A program made the position numbers and the translations under genes. This document shows, one piece after another, positions 1 to 10,529 of a DNA stretch of 64,000 nt. The notes under the pieces are model-generated. The model had not been told where the DNA came from and ran no database searches. It saw nothing but the letters and a program-made list of their open reading frames with translations. The DNA comes from Gautieria morchelliformis (taxonomy: Eukaryota > Basidiomycota > Agaricomycetes > Gomphales > Gomphaceae): assembly GCA_015179125.1 (NCBI GenBank), contig WHVA01000210.1, positions 116,624 through 180,623 of the forward strand. Direction: 5' to 3'. Within the stretch, counting starts at the first letter, position 1; every line of letters starts with the position of its first letter.

Positions 1-1292
1 GCCTGACCCTTAAGCCCGAGGCTTTTGGGTGCGAAGCTCGATCGTTGCCGCCATCGACGATCGCCGTCCAAACATAGATTTATATGTACTTTATGTATCC
101 AAATATGTACTGTATCCACCTTTTTTTCCTTTCGTCCACCACACCCAGTCTCCAATGCGTCACATCGTCGTAGATAGCACCGATGATTTTTGCTTGGACG
201 GTGACGACGAGGGAGCCTCCGGAGACTATGACGATGATGCCCGTGAATACGCCGAGCAACTGGGCTTGTGGCGCCTGGGATGGCCATGGGGTGAGCGGGG
301 CGGAGTGGGGCGAATGGATGGCGGACTCACGTTTACGCTGAGCATGATGCGGAGGATGAGGCACAGCAGGAGGGGACCCCACAGGTCCTAGTCCCTAGCT
401 GGAGAATAAGGCATATTGGCTTAACTTCACGGCTCAGAGGTGGCTTGTCTGGCCCCACTGTGCTGGAGGTGATCCGGTAGCGGGCGGGGTACTTGCACCA
501 GGAGTATGGGCAGCGTAAAGCATCCTCGCCTGGCACATCTCTAACTCCCTTTCGTCTATTTTTCCCACCTCCAATGCTTTGCAATGTCACAATTTCGATA
601 GCTCGAAATCTCGCCGCAGACCACTCCTTCCGGAGAAACTGCCAGCTTTGACAAATTATCGATGGCAAATGTAAGTATGTGGCAAAATACGCGGATTGGA
701 GTGAGATGCCGGCTGTTGGAGACATGTACATACATACAACCTGTTGCAAATAACATGTACGACGTGTTGCAAAATACATGCGTATTCGATTCAGACGCCG
801 GCACTGTCCTACGCCCCGGTGACCGCCGACCGTCCTGACGCCTCTACATACGGTGCACGTGCATGAGAGCTATGAGCCTGGACGGACGTATTAGGTCTGG
901 TGTACATCTTACTGTAATCGAGTTACATAAATACAAAAGTAGATTTGTGAGATCCCCTCAGATAAGTGTACACCCCCGATATATACACCTTCTGACGGCA
1001 GCTGGCGCAAGTCCAACCTCCGGCGGGTTTGTCTGGCCTGTGCGACTGCGCCGTACGTCCCGCCGGGACATATATATGAATGGACTGTGCCGCAGCCACC
1101 GTCACAGAGGACGGGGGGCGCATAGCTGGTATTTACTGCGCTGAAACAGAGGTGCGCGAAAGAGCCCCTAGCAAATAGCGCGCTACACCTGACTCGCACG
1201 TGACCAAAAGGCGAGTCGCGGGCGTAAAAATGTGCGACGACGAACAACGAACACAATCTCGGACCAGAACCCTTTACGCATGGTAAAGCGAT
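1..1292. other. No recognisable gene
   Basis: Several short overlapping open frames occur on both strands, but none carries a motif or composition I recognise. A minus-strand frame around 80-382 has one hydrophobic stretch (LLGVFTGIIVIVSGG) that could be a membrane segment of an unrecognised exon. The stretch from about 780 to 1292 lies just beyond the stop codon of the GT17 gene and would be its 3' flank. Confidence 0.4.
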
Positions 1293-1627
1293 TCAGTCTT
1301 CGGGCGCGCGCTGGCACCCCCCGGGCAGTAAGAACTTGAACTTGTCCGCGTTTCGTATGAGGTGCTGCGGTAAGCCGACGGCACTCTGCGACCTGCTGGA
1401 CTGGTCATAAAGACGAGTCTCGGAATGTGGTGTTGGGGCTTACGCATCGGGATGCATCAGAGAGAGCATGTCTTTGTACTGGATAAGCGGTTGGCGGGGT
1501 CAGTTGGGTCGAGGACGTTAAGCGAACACTTGGCGGGACGTACGGAATATGCCTGAAGGTCGAGATGATGAATGAGTATTGAGTGCGTAGAATGGGAGTA
1601 ACGACGGACCTTGGGCAACATGTTAAA
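1293..1627 (-). pseudogene. 3' exons of a GT17-family glycosyltransferase gene, cut off by Helitron array
   Basis: This is the C-terminal part of a family GT17 protein (beta-1,4-mannosyl-glycoprotein N-acetylglucosaminyltransferase type), read on the minus strand from the array edge. The exon next to the array encodes NMLPK. A probable 57-nt intron and a 9-nt microexon (AYS) follow. Exon 1478-1444 encodes YKDMLSLMHPDA. A 48-nt intron (1443-1396, GTAAGC...AG) leads to the last exon 1395-1293, which contains [20 protein letters not shown] and GGC and ends in TGA. These are the conserved tail motifs of fungal GT17 proteins. The gene continues at 13519, 11.9 kb away. Exon phases agree across the two splice junctions I could fix. 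The microexon and its GTCCGT donor are inference. Confidence 0.78.
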
Positions 1628-2212
1628 CTAGCCAATAGACCCGTGCTTCGCACCGGGTTAGTTAAGTAAGGTTAACATCGCACAGGGGTAGTCAATAGTA
1701 TTACAGAATTATATTTGGTGAAATGAAACTACATAATTAATCAGGCTTTAGCAGCACCTGTTTGTATACAATATTACATGTTGTGTTCCCTTCCCTAAAG
1801 AACATGGACTCTGTTACAATTAGTGCAACATAAAACTGTCCATGTGAAAATGCTGCATATCGCAAGTCAATTCCTACCGTGGCCCTGTGCTGCACACCAG
1901 GATGTGGCACAGCACTGGGTAGGGACTTCCGGGGACCCATTGGATGTGAATGCACTGGGACCACTGCTAGGGTGGATACCCATGGTTAGGTCAAACACAT
2001 TGGGTAAATAAAACTTGGGATAAGTAAAATTATTCAGATAAGTAAAACACATCTTATCACAATTGAAAGTAGCTCTAAGTAATGCATCAGGGTAGGTAAT
2101 GTCTCCACCCATTTCTCCCATGTCTGTGTGCCCCTCATGGGTAGCATGTCCCTATGTATGGCATGTGTTCCCGGAGTGTAGTGTGTCCTGCAAGTATAGT
2201 GTGCGTAGCATG

Positions 2213-2882
2213 TGTTAGGACCATGCATTTCCGACTTCCGACACTCAGTTCCACTCACATTCTGACCCTCCGATAATTCCAACATTCCACCCATTGTTTT
2301 ATTCCTTTGTTCTTTTGACTCTATTACTCGGACCCACCAGACTCGCCTCACAGCACAGCAAGACCACCTGTCCAGCCCCTTTGGAGTCTCGTTGTTTCTT
2401 TATGTCAGATATACTTTCCGACCCCTTGTTCTTTTGCCATCGTTATACCCTACCCTGCACCCCCCTTGTAGTCCCCTTGTTCCCAATTAGTTAATTATCC
2501 CGCATGTCTATCCGACTTCAGCTCCCTCCAGAATTTGCTTAGTACTACACCATTACATGTTGTCTCAGCTCTTTGTATAAAAGCCCCTCATGTATGCTCG
2601 TTATTCTGCAATCAGATAATCACCTTCGATACGTGATTTCCTTTGCTCTATCTCCTGTTCTTAGCATAGCGAGTTTTGCAAGACCTCTGTCTCTCCACCT
2701 CCTGCCTTCCACCTTCCGACTCAGTTTCCAACGCAAGCTCTGACTTCTGTTTAGTTCGATATGTTCCAACTTCCGACTCGTGATCCGAAATACTTAGGAC
2801 GATAGTTCATTGGGGGTGCAACATATAAGTTGAAGCCATTGTCCTTTCTAGTTCCGACTTGCCAAAATCTTGATATGTAACA
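2213..2882 (+). mobile_element. Solo LTR of gypsy family B
   Basis: It runs TGTTAGGACC...ATGTAACA and matches the LTRs of element B along its length, including the TATAAAA box and the AATCAGATAAT segment near 2610. It is flanked by a perfect 5-bp target duplication GCATG (2208-2212 and 2883-2887). The insertion was into CATGTCCCC minisatellite DNA. A solo LTR forms by recombination between the two LTRs of a full element. Confidence 0.85.
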
Positions 2883-3058
2883 GCATGTCACCATGCATAG
2901 CATGTCCCCCAAGTGTAGCATGTTCCCCATGTGTAGCATGTTTCCCATGTGTAGTGTGTTCCCCATGTGTAGTGTGTCTCCCAAGTATATCATATGTATT
3001 ATGTCCCTTGTGTGTAGCATGTCCCCATGTGTAGCGTATCCCCCATGCATAGCATGTC

Positions 3059-3531
3059 TGTCAGGGGACACCCTGTTTTCCATTTCCAGTTCCGACTCCA
3101 TTTCCAACTCCTCTTACGGTTCCGATTCCATCTCCACCTCTGCTTTCGGAAATGATTCCGCTTCTGGGAGACCTTCCACCAGTTCTGTTTGCTTTGCCAG
3201 TTCCACTCCAATTTCCGATGTCCGCTCTCGGAACAGTGTCGGAAATCAAGCGACTCACGTAATAGGTGGCATCAAGGGTCAATCAAGGGTCAGGGAGGTC
3301 AGGGCAATGCAGGGTTGATGGCGGGTGCCAAGTGTTGTCCCTGGCTGCGCAGCGTAGTATAATACGGGCTCGCTGACATTGGGGGTCCTTAGACTTTTCT
3401 CTTTGGATTTCCCCTTGTCAGGTGAGAATCCCCTCTCTTGTATACTCTGTTCATTTATACATACTTTGGATTTCCCCCTTGTCAGTTGTGTGGTAGTGTG
3501 ATCTCCACAACCAGCCAGGGTTGCCCTTACA
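3059..3531 (+). mobile_element. Solo LTR of gypsy family C
   Basis: It runs TGTCAGGGGACACC...TTGCCCTTACA, 473 bp, and is the reverse-complement copy of the LTRs of element C at 29213-29694 and 34966-35447. Flanks ATGTC (3054-3058) and ATGTA (3532-3536) form a 5-bp duplication with one mismatch. The TATAAT box at 3357 and the AGACTTTTCT segment 34 nt downstream are conserved. It too landed in CATGTCCCC minisatellite. Confidence 0.82.
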
Positions 3532-3899
3532 ATGTACCCCAAGTATATCATGTGTAGCATGTCTCTTGTTTGTACTGTGTCCCCCATGTGTAGCATGTCC
3601 CCTGAGTGTAGCATGTCACCCAAGTATAGTGTGCATAGCATGTCCCTTGTTTGTAGTATGTCCCCATATGTAGCATAACTCTAAGAGCCTAAAAGTGAAC
3701 TTATTGTAGGTGCAGAGAAAATAAATAAATGTCAGAGGGTTTACAATGGATAATAGACTTACATTTTGCAAGCAGAGGCTGTTGTCATTAATTTTTAGCA
3801 AAGTCAAGGCAATTTTTTGGTATCTATTTTGACAAATATACAGTATATATATACATGAAAAAATAAAATAAAACAAATACATAACAATTAAAAAAAAAA

Positions 3900-4800
3900 A
3901 CAGAAACTGTTCCTAATAAATATCAAAAAAGAAGCAGATATGAGAGCAAGAAACATACCACTTGCAGCCATGACACACAGGAATGGTGGGAGCTCTGAAC
4001 CTGTGCTAGAAAAAAAAAAAAAGAAAAAAAAAAGAGGGTAAAAAAGCGAAATCTTATTGCAAGAAATGTCAGAAAAAACACACCACAGGCTATGATGATG
4101 ATCAAGAAAGGTGGGAGGCAATAAGAGGAGCAGGCCAGGCTGAAAAGCAGTCAAAAAGTGGTTAAAGAAGCGAAAATTTTAGAAGAAATACCATGGAGAG
4201 AAGCTGATCCTACTAAATGTCAAAACAACACAAATATGATAGCATGACACACACCAGATGCAGCAATGGCAGACAGGAAAGGTGGGAAACACTAAGAGGA
4301 GGAACCTGGGCTGAAAAGATGGCAAAAAGAGGATAAAAAAGCGAAAATTAGGGGAAGAAATGACAGATATGATAAGGAAAGAGCACACAGGAGGCAGTAG
4401 TGATGACCAAGAAAGGTGGAGGCAATGAGAGGAGCAACCTAAGCTGAAAAGAAGTCAAACAGAGATTAAAAAAGCGAAAATTATACCAAGAAATAGCAAT
4501 ATTTACCATGGAGAGAAGCTGATTCTAATAAATATCAAACATGATAGCAATATCAAACATGATAGCAAGACACACACCAGATGCACCAATATCAGACAGG
4601 CAAGGTGAGAGGCATTGAGAGAGGTGGCTGAAAAGAAGACAAAAAGAGGATAAAAAAGCGAAAATTATTGGAAGAAATGATAGATATTACAGGAAAAAAC
4701 ACACCAGAGCCAGTAATAACCATCAAGAAAGGTGGGAGGCAATGAGAGGAGCAGCCTAGGGTGAAAAGAAGTCAAAAGAGATAAAAAAGCGAAAATATTA
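3900..4800. repeat. About 310-bp tandem repeat, three copies
   Basis: The marker string AAAAAAGCGAAAATT recurs near 4041, 4157, 4334, 4466, 4649 and 4781, alternating between short and long intervals. This gives a higher-order period of about 293-315 bp. Each unit also contains a variant of AAGAAAGGTGGGAGGCAATGAG. Copies are diverged. It is non-coding. Confidence 0.7.
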
Positions 4801-5463
4801 ACAAAATTTACCTGAGGGGACTGTAGAGAGACAGAGAGCCCCAGTAAGAGACACAGAAAGAGCCACACACAGAGAAATCCAGTAGCAGACACAGAGAGAG
4901 CCAGACAGAGAGCCAGACAGAGAGCCAGACAGAGAGACAGCCAGCAACAGACAGAGAGCCAGCAGCATAGACAGAGAGCCAGCAGCAGACAGACAGATCC
5001 AGCAGGCACAGACACAGTGGGCAGGAGAGCCAGAGGTTGCCAGTTTGACCAGAGGAAATGGCAGCAGGAGGGTTGAGGGAAGGTGGGTGCGCGCGCGCAG
5101 CAACGTTGGACGCGAACGGGTCACGTGACCAGGAGCGCTGTTGGTCACTCGCGGCTGCGCCGCTCGCATTCAAACTCCGCCACAGTGCGTGGTTTGTTTG
5201 CATCTTAGTCAGGATTATGTCAGCGGAGCGTGCTGTTTTCATATAGCAAGGCCCACAACCGCCCCCCCTAGAACTTTATACTATAGACTAGGTGGATACC
5301 CGCGCTTCGCGCAGGGGTGCAAGTCAAACGCCTCGGTAAGGTCAAACACATCAGCAAGGTCAAACACCTTGCGTAAATCAAACTTGGGATAAGTCAAACA
5401 CATTCTGATAAGAAAATTTCTTTCAGATAAGTAAAAAACATCTTATTGATTGAAGGTAGGTAA

Positions 5464-6009
5464 TGTTATGACCATGCTGCTTGACCAACTCCGGTACCTC
5501 CATGCCTCCTCTGGCTCTATTCCGCAACGTCCACACATTGACCTTTTGATCCCCTTGTTCCTTACTATTCACATACTTCCCCTTTTGACTCTATTCACCG
5601 GCCTTCCCTACTTGACCCTTAGCATAGCAAGTCTGGAGCATCAGGAGATCCATTTGTTCCACTATCAATTAGACCCACATTCCCCTTGTTCTTTTGCCTA
5701 TTGATTGTTCTTAGTTCTACCCGGCGCCCCCTTGTAGTTCCTCTTGTTCCATATTAGTTACTTCCTCCATTTATCCTAGTTACTTTTGCTTGCACTGGAA
5801 TTGCTTACCTCTATCTTCTGACATGTTGTCTCAGCTCTTTGTATAAAGCCCAGTCATGTGTGCCTCTGTTCTGCAATCAAATAATTGACTTTGATATGTG
5901 ACTCCCTTTGCACTGTTTTCTGTTCTTACCACAGCAAGTACTTCCAAGGCCTCTGTCTCTCTGACCTCTGCCTTCCAACTCGATTTCTGATATTCTTGAA
6001 CCCTTACCT
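5464..6009 (+). mobile_element. Truncated B-family LTR inside Helitron unit 2
   Basis: It begins TGTTATGACC like the B LTR and keeps the TATAAAG box and the downstream GCAATCAAATAATTG segment near 5870. It stops abruptly at CCTTACCT, where a Helitron terminus (CTAG, 6010) begins. The missing 3' end suggests capture or truncation by the Helitron rather than an independent insertion. Confidence 0.65.
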
Positions 6010-6149
6010 CTAGGTGGATACCCATGCTTCGCAGGGGGGTGTAGGTCAAACACATTGGGTAAATCAAACTTGGGGATAAGTAAAACACATCTCATTGCAA
6101 TTGAAAGTAGCTATAAGCAACATATCAAGATAGGTAATGTCTCTACACA

Positions 6150-7110
6150 TGTTTGCATGTGCCCAAGTATAGTGTGCATAGCATGTCCCCAAGTATAGTG
6201 TGCGTAGGATGTCCTCCATGCATAGTGTGTCTCCACATGTAGTGTGTCCCCAACTACAGTGTGCATAGCGTGTCCCAGATGCATAGCATGTCCCTGGTTT
6301 GTAGCATGTCCCCAAACGTAGCGTGTCCCTAAATTATAGCATGTGTGTCCCCATGCATAGCATGTCCACACATGTAGCATGTCCCTACATGTAGTGTGTG
6401 TAGCATCTCCCTCAAGTATAGTGTGCAAAGTGTGTCCCCCATGCATAACATGTCCCCCAAGTATAGTGTGCATAGCATGTCCTTTGTTTGTAGTGTGTCC
6501 CCCAAGTATAGCATGTGTAGAATGTCCCTTGTTTGTAGTGTTTTCCCCTGTAGTGTGTCCCTTGTTTGTACCGTGTCCCCCAAGCATAGTGTGTCCCCAC
6601 ATATAGTGTGCACATCTCCATGCATAACATGCGTGTCTCCACGCATAACATGGGTGTCCCCAAGCATAGCGTGTGTGTCCCCATGGATAGCATGCTTGTC
6701 CCCATGGATAGCATGCTTGTCCCCACGCATAACATGCGTGTCCATGCATAGCATGTGTGTCCCTATGCATAGCCTGTCTGTCCCCAAGGATAGTGTGTCC
6801 CCACATGTGGCATGCATGTCCCCATGCATAGCATACATGTCCCCAAGCATAGGGTGCATGTCCCCATGCATAACATGAGTGTCCCCATGCATAGCATGCG
6901 TGTCCCCAAGCATAGCGTGTGTCCCCACGCATAACATGTGTGTCTCCATGCATAACATGAGTGTCTCCACACATAGCATGCATGTCCCCAAGCATAGCGT
7001 GCGTGTCTCCACACATAACATGCATGTCTCCACGCATAACATGTGTGTCCCCATGCATAGTGTGTGTAGCATGCCCCTCAAGTATAGCATGTGTAGCATA
7101 TCCCCAAGGG
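6150..7110. repeat. CATGTCCCC-type minisatellite
   Basis: A diverged tandem array of 18-22 bp units such as GCATAGCATGCGTGTCCCCAT. All three frames stay open on both strands in places. That produces artefactual peptides rich in MHGDTHVM or SPCIACV repeats. Confidence 0.9.
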
Positions 7111-7139
7111 CCTCAAAGTGAAGCAAGCAGAGGCTGTTA

Positions 7140-7870
7140 CTACTTATTAAATTTTAGCAAACTCAGGGACATGTATCAATATCTATTTTGTGACATATAC
7201 AGACATAAATAAAATAGTCAAGGAAACCATATTTAAGCAGCTGCTGTCATTAATTTTTAGCAAAGTCAGGATTATCTATTTTGCGAAGAAATGTCAAGAA
7301 AATGTCCAGTACATGTAAGCTGAAGCTGTTATTAATTTTAGCAAAGTTAGGATTATCTATTTTTCGAAAAATGTCAAAAAAATGCACTGTACATTTAACC
7401 TGGAGCTGTTGTCAATTTTGACAAAGTCAGGATAATTTATTGATATCTATTTGCGAAAAAATGTCAAAAAGTACAGTACATTGAAGCAGAAGCTGTGATT
7501 AATGCCCAGCCAAAGCCAGAGAAGCCCAGAGACTGACAGAGAAACCCAGAGCCCAGCCAAAGCCATAGTAAGCCAGCCACCAGTATAGCCAGAGAGGAGT
7601 GCCTGGTAAGCAGCTTTACAGTAAATAAAACAATAAAACAAACCACATTTAAAAGCAGAATCTATTGTCATTAATTTTAGAGGAAACTTATTGATGTCAA
7701 TTTTCGAAAAAAACGTGAAAAATATTGATATTAAAACATTTTTTTCAGCAGTCTTTGGATGTTATTTAAATCTATTTTCGAAAAAAATCACAAAAATATA
7801 ATACACATGTGACAATACTATATGATGAAAAAAAAAAGAACCAATAAAATTACCAACACAAATAAAATAC
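7140..7870. repeat. AT-rich CGAAAA repeat block
   Basis: Degenerate 70-90 bp units built around TTTGCGAAAAAATGTC, TTTTCGAAAAAATG and GCAAAGTCAGGAT. The same block recurs at 9660-10160 and 12330-13020 in other units of the array. It is non-coding. Confidence 0.75.
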
Positions 7871-8119
7871 ATGGCAATGCATTAACAAAAAGATATTACC
7901 TACCAATAGATAGCCAGCCTTCCAAAGCAATAGACATCCCAGCCAGCTAAAGGAGGAGACAGCAGACAAAGCAGACAGCAGACAGCAGACAGCAGACAGC
8001 AGACAGCAGACAGAGCAGACAGCAGAGAGAGGAATCGCCGGTTGGGCAGGTTCCTGGTGTTCCCTCCTTACCGTTCGGCCTTTATACCGCGTGCGCGTGT
8101 CGTGCACGGACCACGCTCG

Positions 8120-8345
8120 CATATGCGCGCTCTGGTCGCGAACGGGTCACGTGACCGCTGCGCAGCGTTCTATGCTCGCGGCTGCGCCGCTCGACGCTGA
8201 CCTAATTTGGAACGCAAACGGTCACGTGACCATGCTGCGCAGCGTTCTTGGCTCGCGGCTGCGCCGCTCGCGTCCGATTGGCCAGCTGACTAAGGCTGAC
8301 CTAAAACCTGACATAAGCTCGACGCCCACAACCCACTGAGCTGTT
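8120..8345. repeat. Palindrome cluster next to Helitron 5' terminus
   Basis: GGTCACGTGACC occurs twice (near 8146 and 8220), each followed by GCTGCGCAGCGTTC and GCTCGCGGCTGCGCCGCTCG. The same cluster lies near 5115, 10350 and 13300, always 100-250 bp from a unit's 5' end. CACGTG is the core site of fungal bHLH proteins of the Cbf1 type. The role here is inference. Confidence 0.75.
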
Positions 8346-8359
8346 TTCATATAGTGTAA

Positions 8360-10529
8360 CTAGGTGGGTACCCGCGCGAAGCGCGGGGGTGTAGGTCAAG
8401 CGCCTTGGTAAGGTCAAATGCATAAGTAAGGTCAAGTGAATCAGTAAGGTCAAGTGAATCAGTAAGGTCAAGTGAATCAGTAAGTTCAAGTGCATTGGGG
8501 TAAATAGGATCATGCAAAATATATCCCTGATCACATAGTATCATGAATCATGTATGCACCCATGGAACAGCCGAACATGCAGAGCTCTCTCTCGACCTCT
8601 GGGATGGGCCTCCCAGCGACTCTAGACATGAAAGTGGTAATAGTCTTGACTGAATCATCAGAGATTATAAGATTGCGCCAATTGTCATAATCAACAGGTT
8701 TCAAAGCTTGTGCATTGTGAAATAGATCCAATAGTGATCTTGGGGATCCTGAATGTTGACAATGTGGTTACATCAATATGCCAGCTGATCCTCCGGTGAC
8801 ACTCTCACAGAACCAGAAACAATACCAAAATCAGAAATGGGGGAAGACCCAAAGTGCAGTTGGATAGCATGTCCTCACACGTAACGTGTCCTCACAGGTA
8901 GCGTGTCCCCACACGTAACGTGTCCTCACAGGTAGCGTGTCCCCACACGTAACGTGTCCTCACAGGTAGCGTGTCCCCACACGTAACGTGTCCTCACAGG
9001 TAGCATGTCCCCACAGGTAGCGTGTCCTCACAGGTAGCATGTCCTCACAGGTAGCATGTCCCCACACGTAACGTGTCCTCACAGGTAGCGTGTCCCCAAA
9101 CGTAGCGTGTCCTCACAGGTAATGTGTCCCCACAGGTAGCATGTCCTCACAGGTAGCGTGTCCTCACAGGTAGCGTGTCCTCACAGGTAGCGTGTCCTCA
9201 CAGGTAGCGTGTCCCCACACGTAACATGTCCTCACAGGTAGTGTGTCCCCAAACGTAGCGTGTCCTCACAGGTAATGTGTCCCCACAGGTAGCGTGTCCC
9301 CGCACATAACGTGTCCTCACAGGTAGCGTGTCCCCACACATAACATGTCCTCACAGGTAGCGTGTCCCCACACGTAATGTGTCCTCACAGGTAGCATGTC
9401 CCCACACATAACGTGTCCCCACTCCCCACACGTAACATGTCCTCACAGGTAGTGTGTCCCCGCACATAACGTGTCCTCACAGGTAGCGTGTCCCCACACA
9501 TAACGTGTCCCCACTCCCCACATGTAACGTGTCCTCACAGGTAGCGTGTCCCCACACGTAACGTGTCCTCACAGGTAGCATGTCCCCACAGGTAGCGTGT
9601 CCCCACACGTAACGTGTCCCCACAGGTAGCGTGTCCTCACACGTAACATGTCCTCACACATATCAGGGACATGTATCAGTATCTATTTATATAGACATAA
9701 ATAAAATAGCAAAAGAAACCACATTTAAGCAGCTGTTGTCATTCATTTTAGCAAAGCCTGGATAATTTATTGATATCTACCTTTTGAAAAAATGTCAAAA
9801 AATGTAGTGTACATTTACCCTGAAGCTGGTATTAATTTTAGCAAAGTCAGGACAATTCATTGATATCTATATTTATTTTTCAAAAAAAGATAATAAAAAA
9901 CACACTACATTAAAACAGAAGTTGTTATCAACTTGAGCAAAGTCAGTCTAAGTTATTGATATCCATTTGCGAAAAAATGTCAAAAGAATTTACAGGATAG
10001 TTAAGGTGGCTGAGGTTAGCCAGTTAGATTTATTGATGTCTATTTGCGAAAAAATATTGAAAAATGCACAGGATATGTAAGTTGGCTATTGTTAAGGTTA
10101 GCAAGTTAGGTTTATTGATAACTATTTGCGAAAAAATATTGAAAAAATAAACAGGCCATTCAAGCAGAAGCTGGTGTCAATTCACAGCCAAAGGCAGAGA
10201 AGCCCAGAGACACCCAGAGACACCCAGAGCCAAGCCAAAGCAATAGTAAGCCCACCAGTACAACCAGAACACAGAAAGACACCAGTGGGGAGTGTGGTTC
10301 TGCAGCAAAGGGTCGTGCACGGACCACCCTCGCGTATGGTCGCGACGAATGTGAACCGGTCACGTGACCTGGGACGCTGCTGCGCAGCGTCAATGGTCTG
10401 GCCTGGGCCAGGGGCCTAGGCTCGCGGCTGCACCGCTCGCTCCGCTGACCTAATTCTTACATAACATTATTTGTAACATTATTAGTCAGCGGTGCGCCCA
10501 CAACCCACTGAGCGCGTTTCACTCTTAGA
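8360..10529 (-). mobile_element. Helitron-like unit 3
   Basis: Left end CTAGGTGGGTACCCGCGC with a perfect stem GCGCGAAGCGCG, right end ...CACTCTTAGA, which is TCTAAGAGTG on the minus strand. It holds TAAGGTCAAGTGAATCAG repeats (8400-8500), a unique stretch (8540-8860), its own minisatellite (8870-9660), CGAAAA repeats and the palindrome cluster. A 66-codon frame at 8531-8731 (minus) has no recognisable motif. Confidence 0.72.
8870..9662. repeat. TAGCGTGTCCTCACAGG minisatellite
   Basis: About 40 tandem units of 19-20 bp alternating between GTCCTCACAGGTAGC and GTCCCCACACGTAAC variants. It is related in sequence style to, but distinct from, the CATGTCCCC arrays of units 2 and 4. Confidence 0.9.

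Larger units (their letters stand above)
1628..5287 (-). mobile_element. Helitron-like unit 1 (composite)
   Basis: The leftmost unit has a diverged terminal hairpin (CCCGTGCTTCGCACCGGG) beside CTAG at 1628. A second, family-typical terminus (CTAGGGTGGATACCC) lies at 1967, so the first 339 bp may be a separate fragment. The unit carries a solo LTR of the B family, a solo LTR of the C family, fragments of CATGTCCCC minisatellite, about 310-bp tandem repeats (3900-4800), a CAGA-rich tract (4810-5010) and a GTCACGTGAC block near 5120. It ends at the minus-strand 5' terminus TCTATAGTATAAAG. There is no credible coding sequence. Confidence 0.65.
5288..8359 (-). mobile_element. Helitron-like unit 2
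   Basis: Left end CTAGGTGGATACCCGCGC, right end ...TATAGTGTAA. From left to right it holds the terminal hairpin, 18-bp TAAGGTCAAAC(G/A)C repeats, a truncated B-family LTR, an internal second CTAGGTGGATACCC terminus at 6010, a CATGTCCCC minisatellite, AT-rich CGAAAA repeats, GCAGACA repeats and a block of GTCACGTGAC and GCTGCGCAGC palindromes. It is nearly collinear with unit 4, so one is a duplicate of the other. No gene is supported; long frames in the minisatellite are repeat artefacts. Confidence 0.75.

Noticed and set aside
29-391. 120-codon plus-strand frame as a gene
   Set aside because: No motif; acidic run only, and the opposite strand is equally open.
6111-7126. Long open frames (up to 315 codons) of MHGDTHVM or SPCIACV repeats
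   Set aside because: All frames on both strands stay open because the 20-bp minisatellite unit lacks stops. There is no start context, domain or codon pattern.
8870-9660. CRISPR-like array
   Set aside because: Repeats are contiguous 19-20 bp minisatellite units without unique spacers, in a eukaryotic genome.
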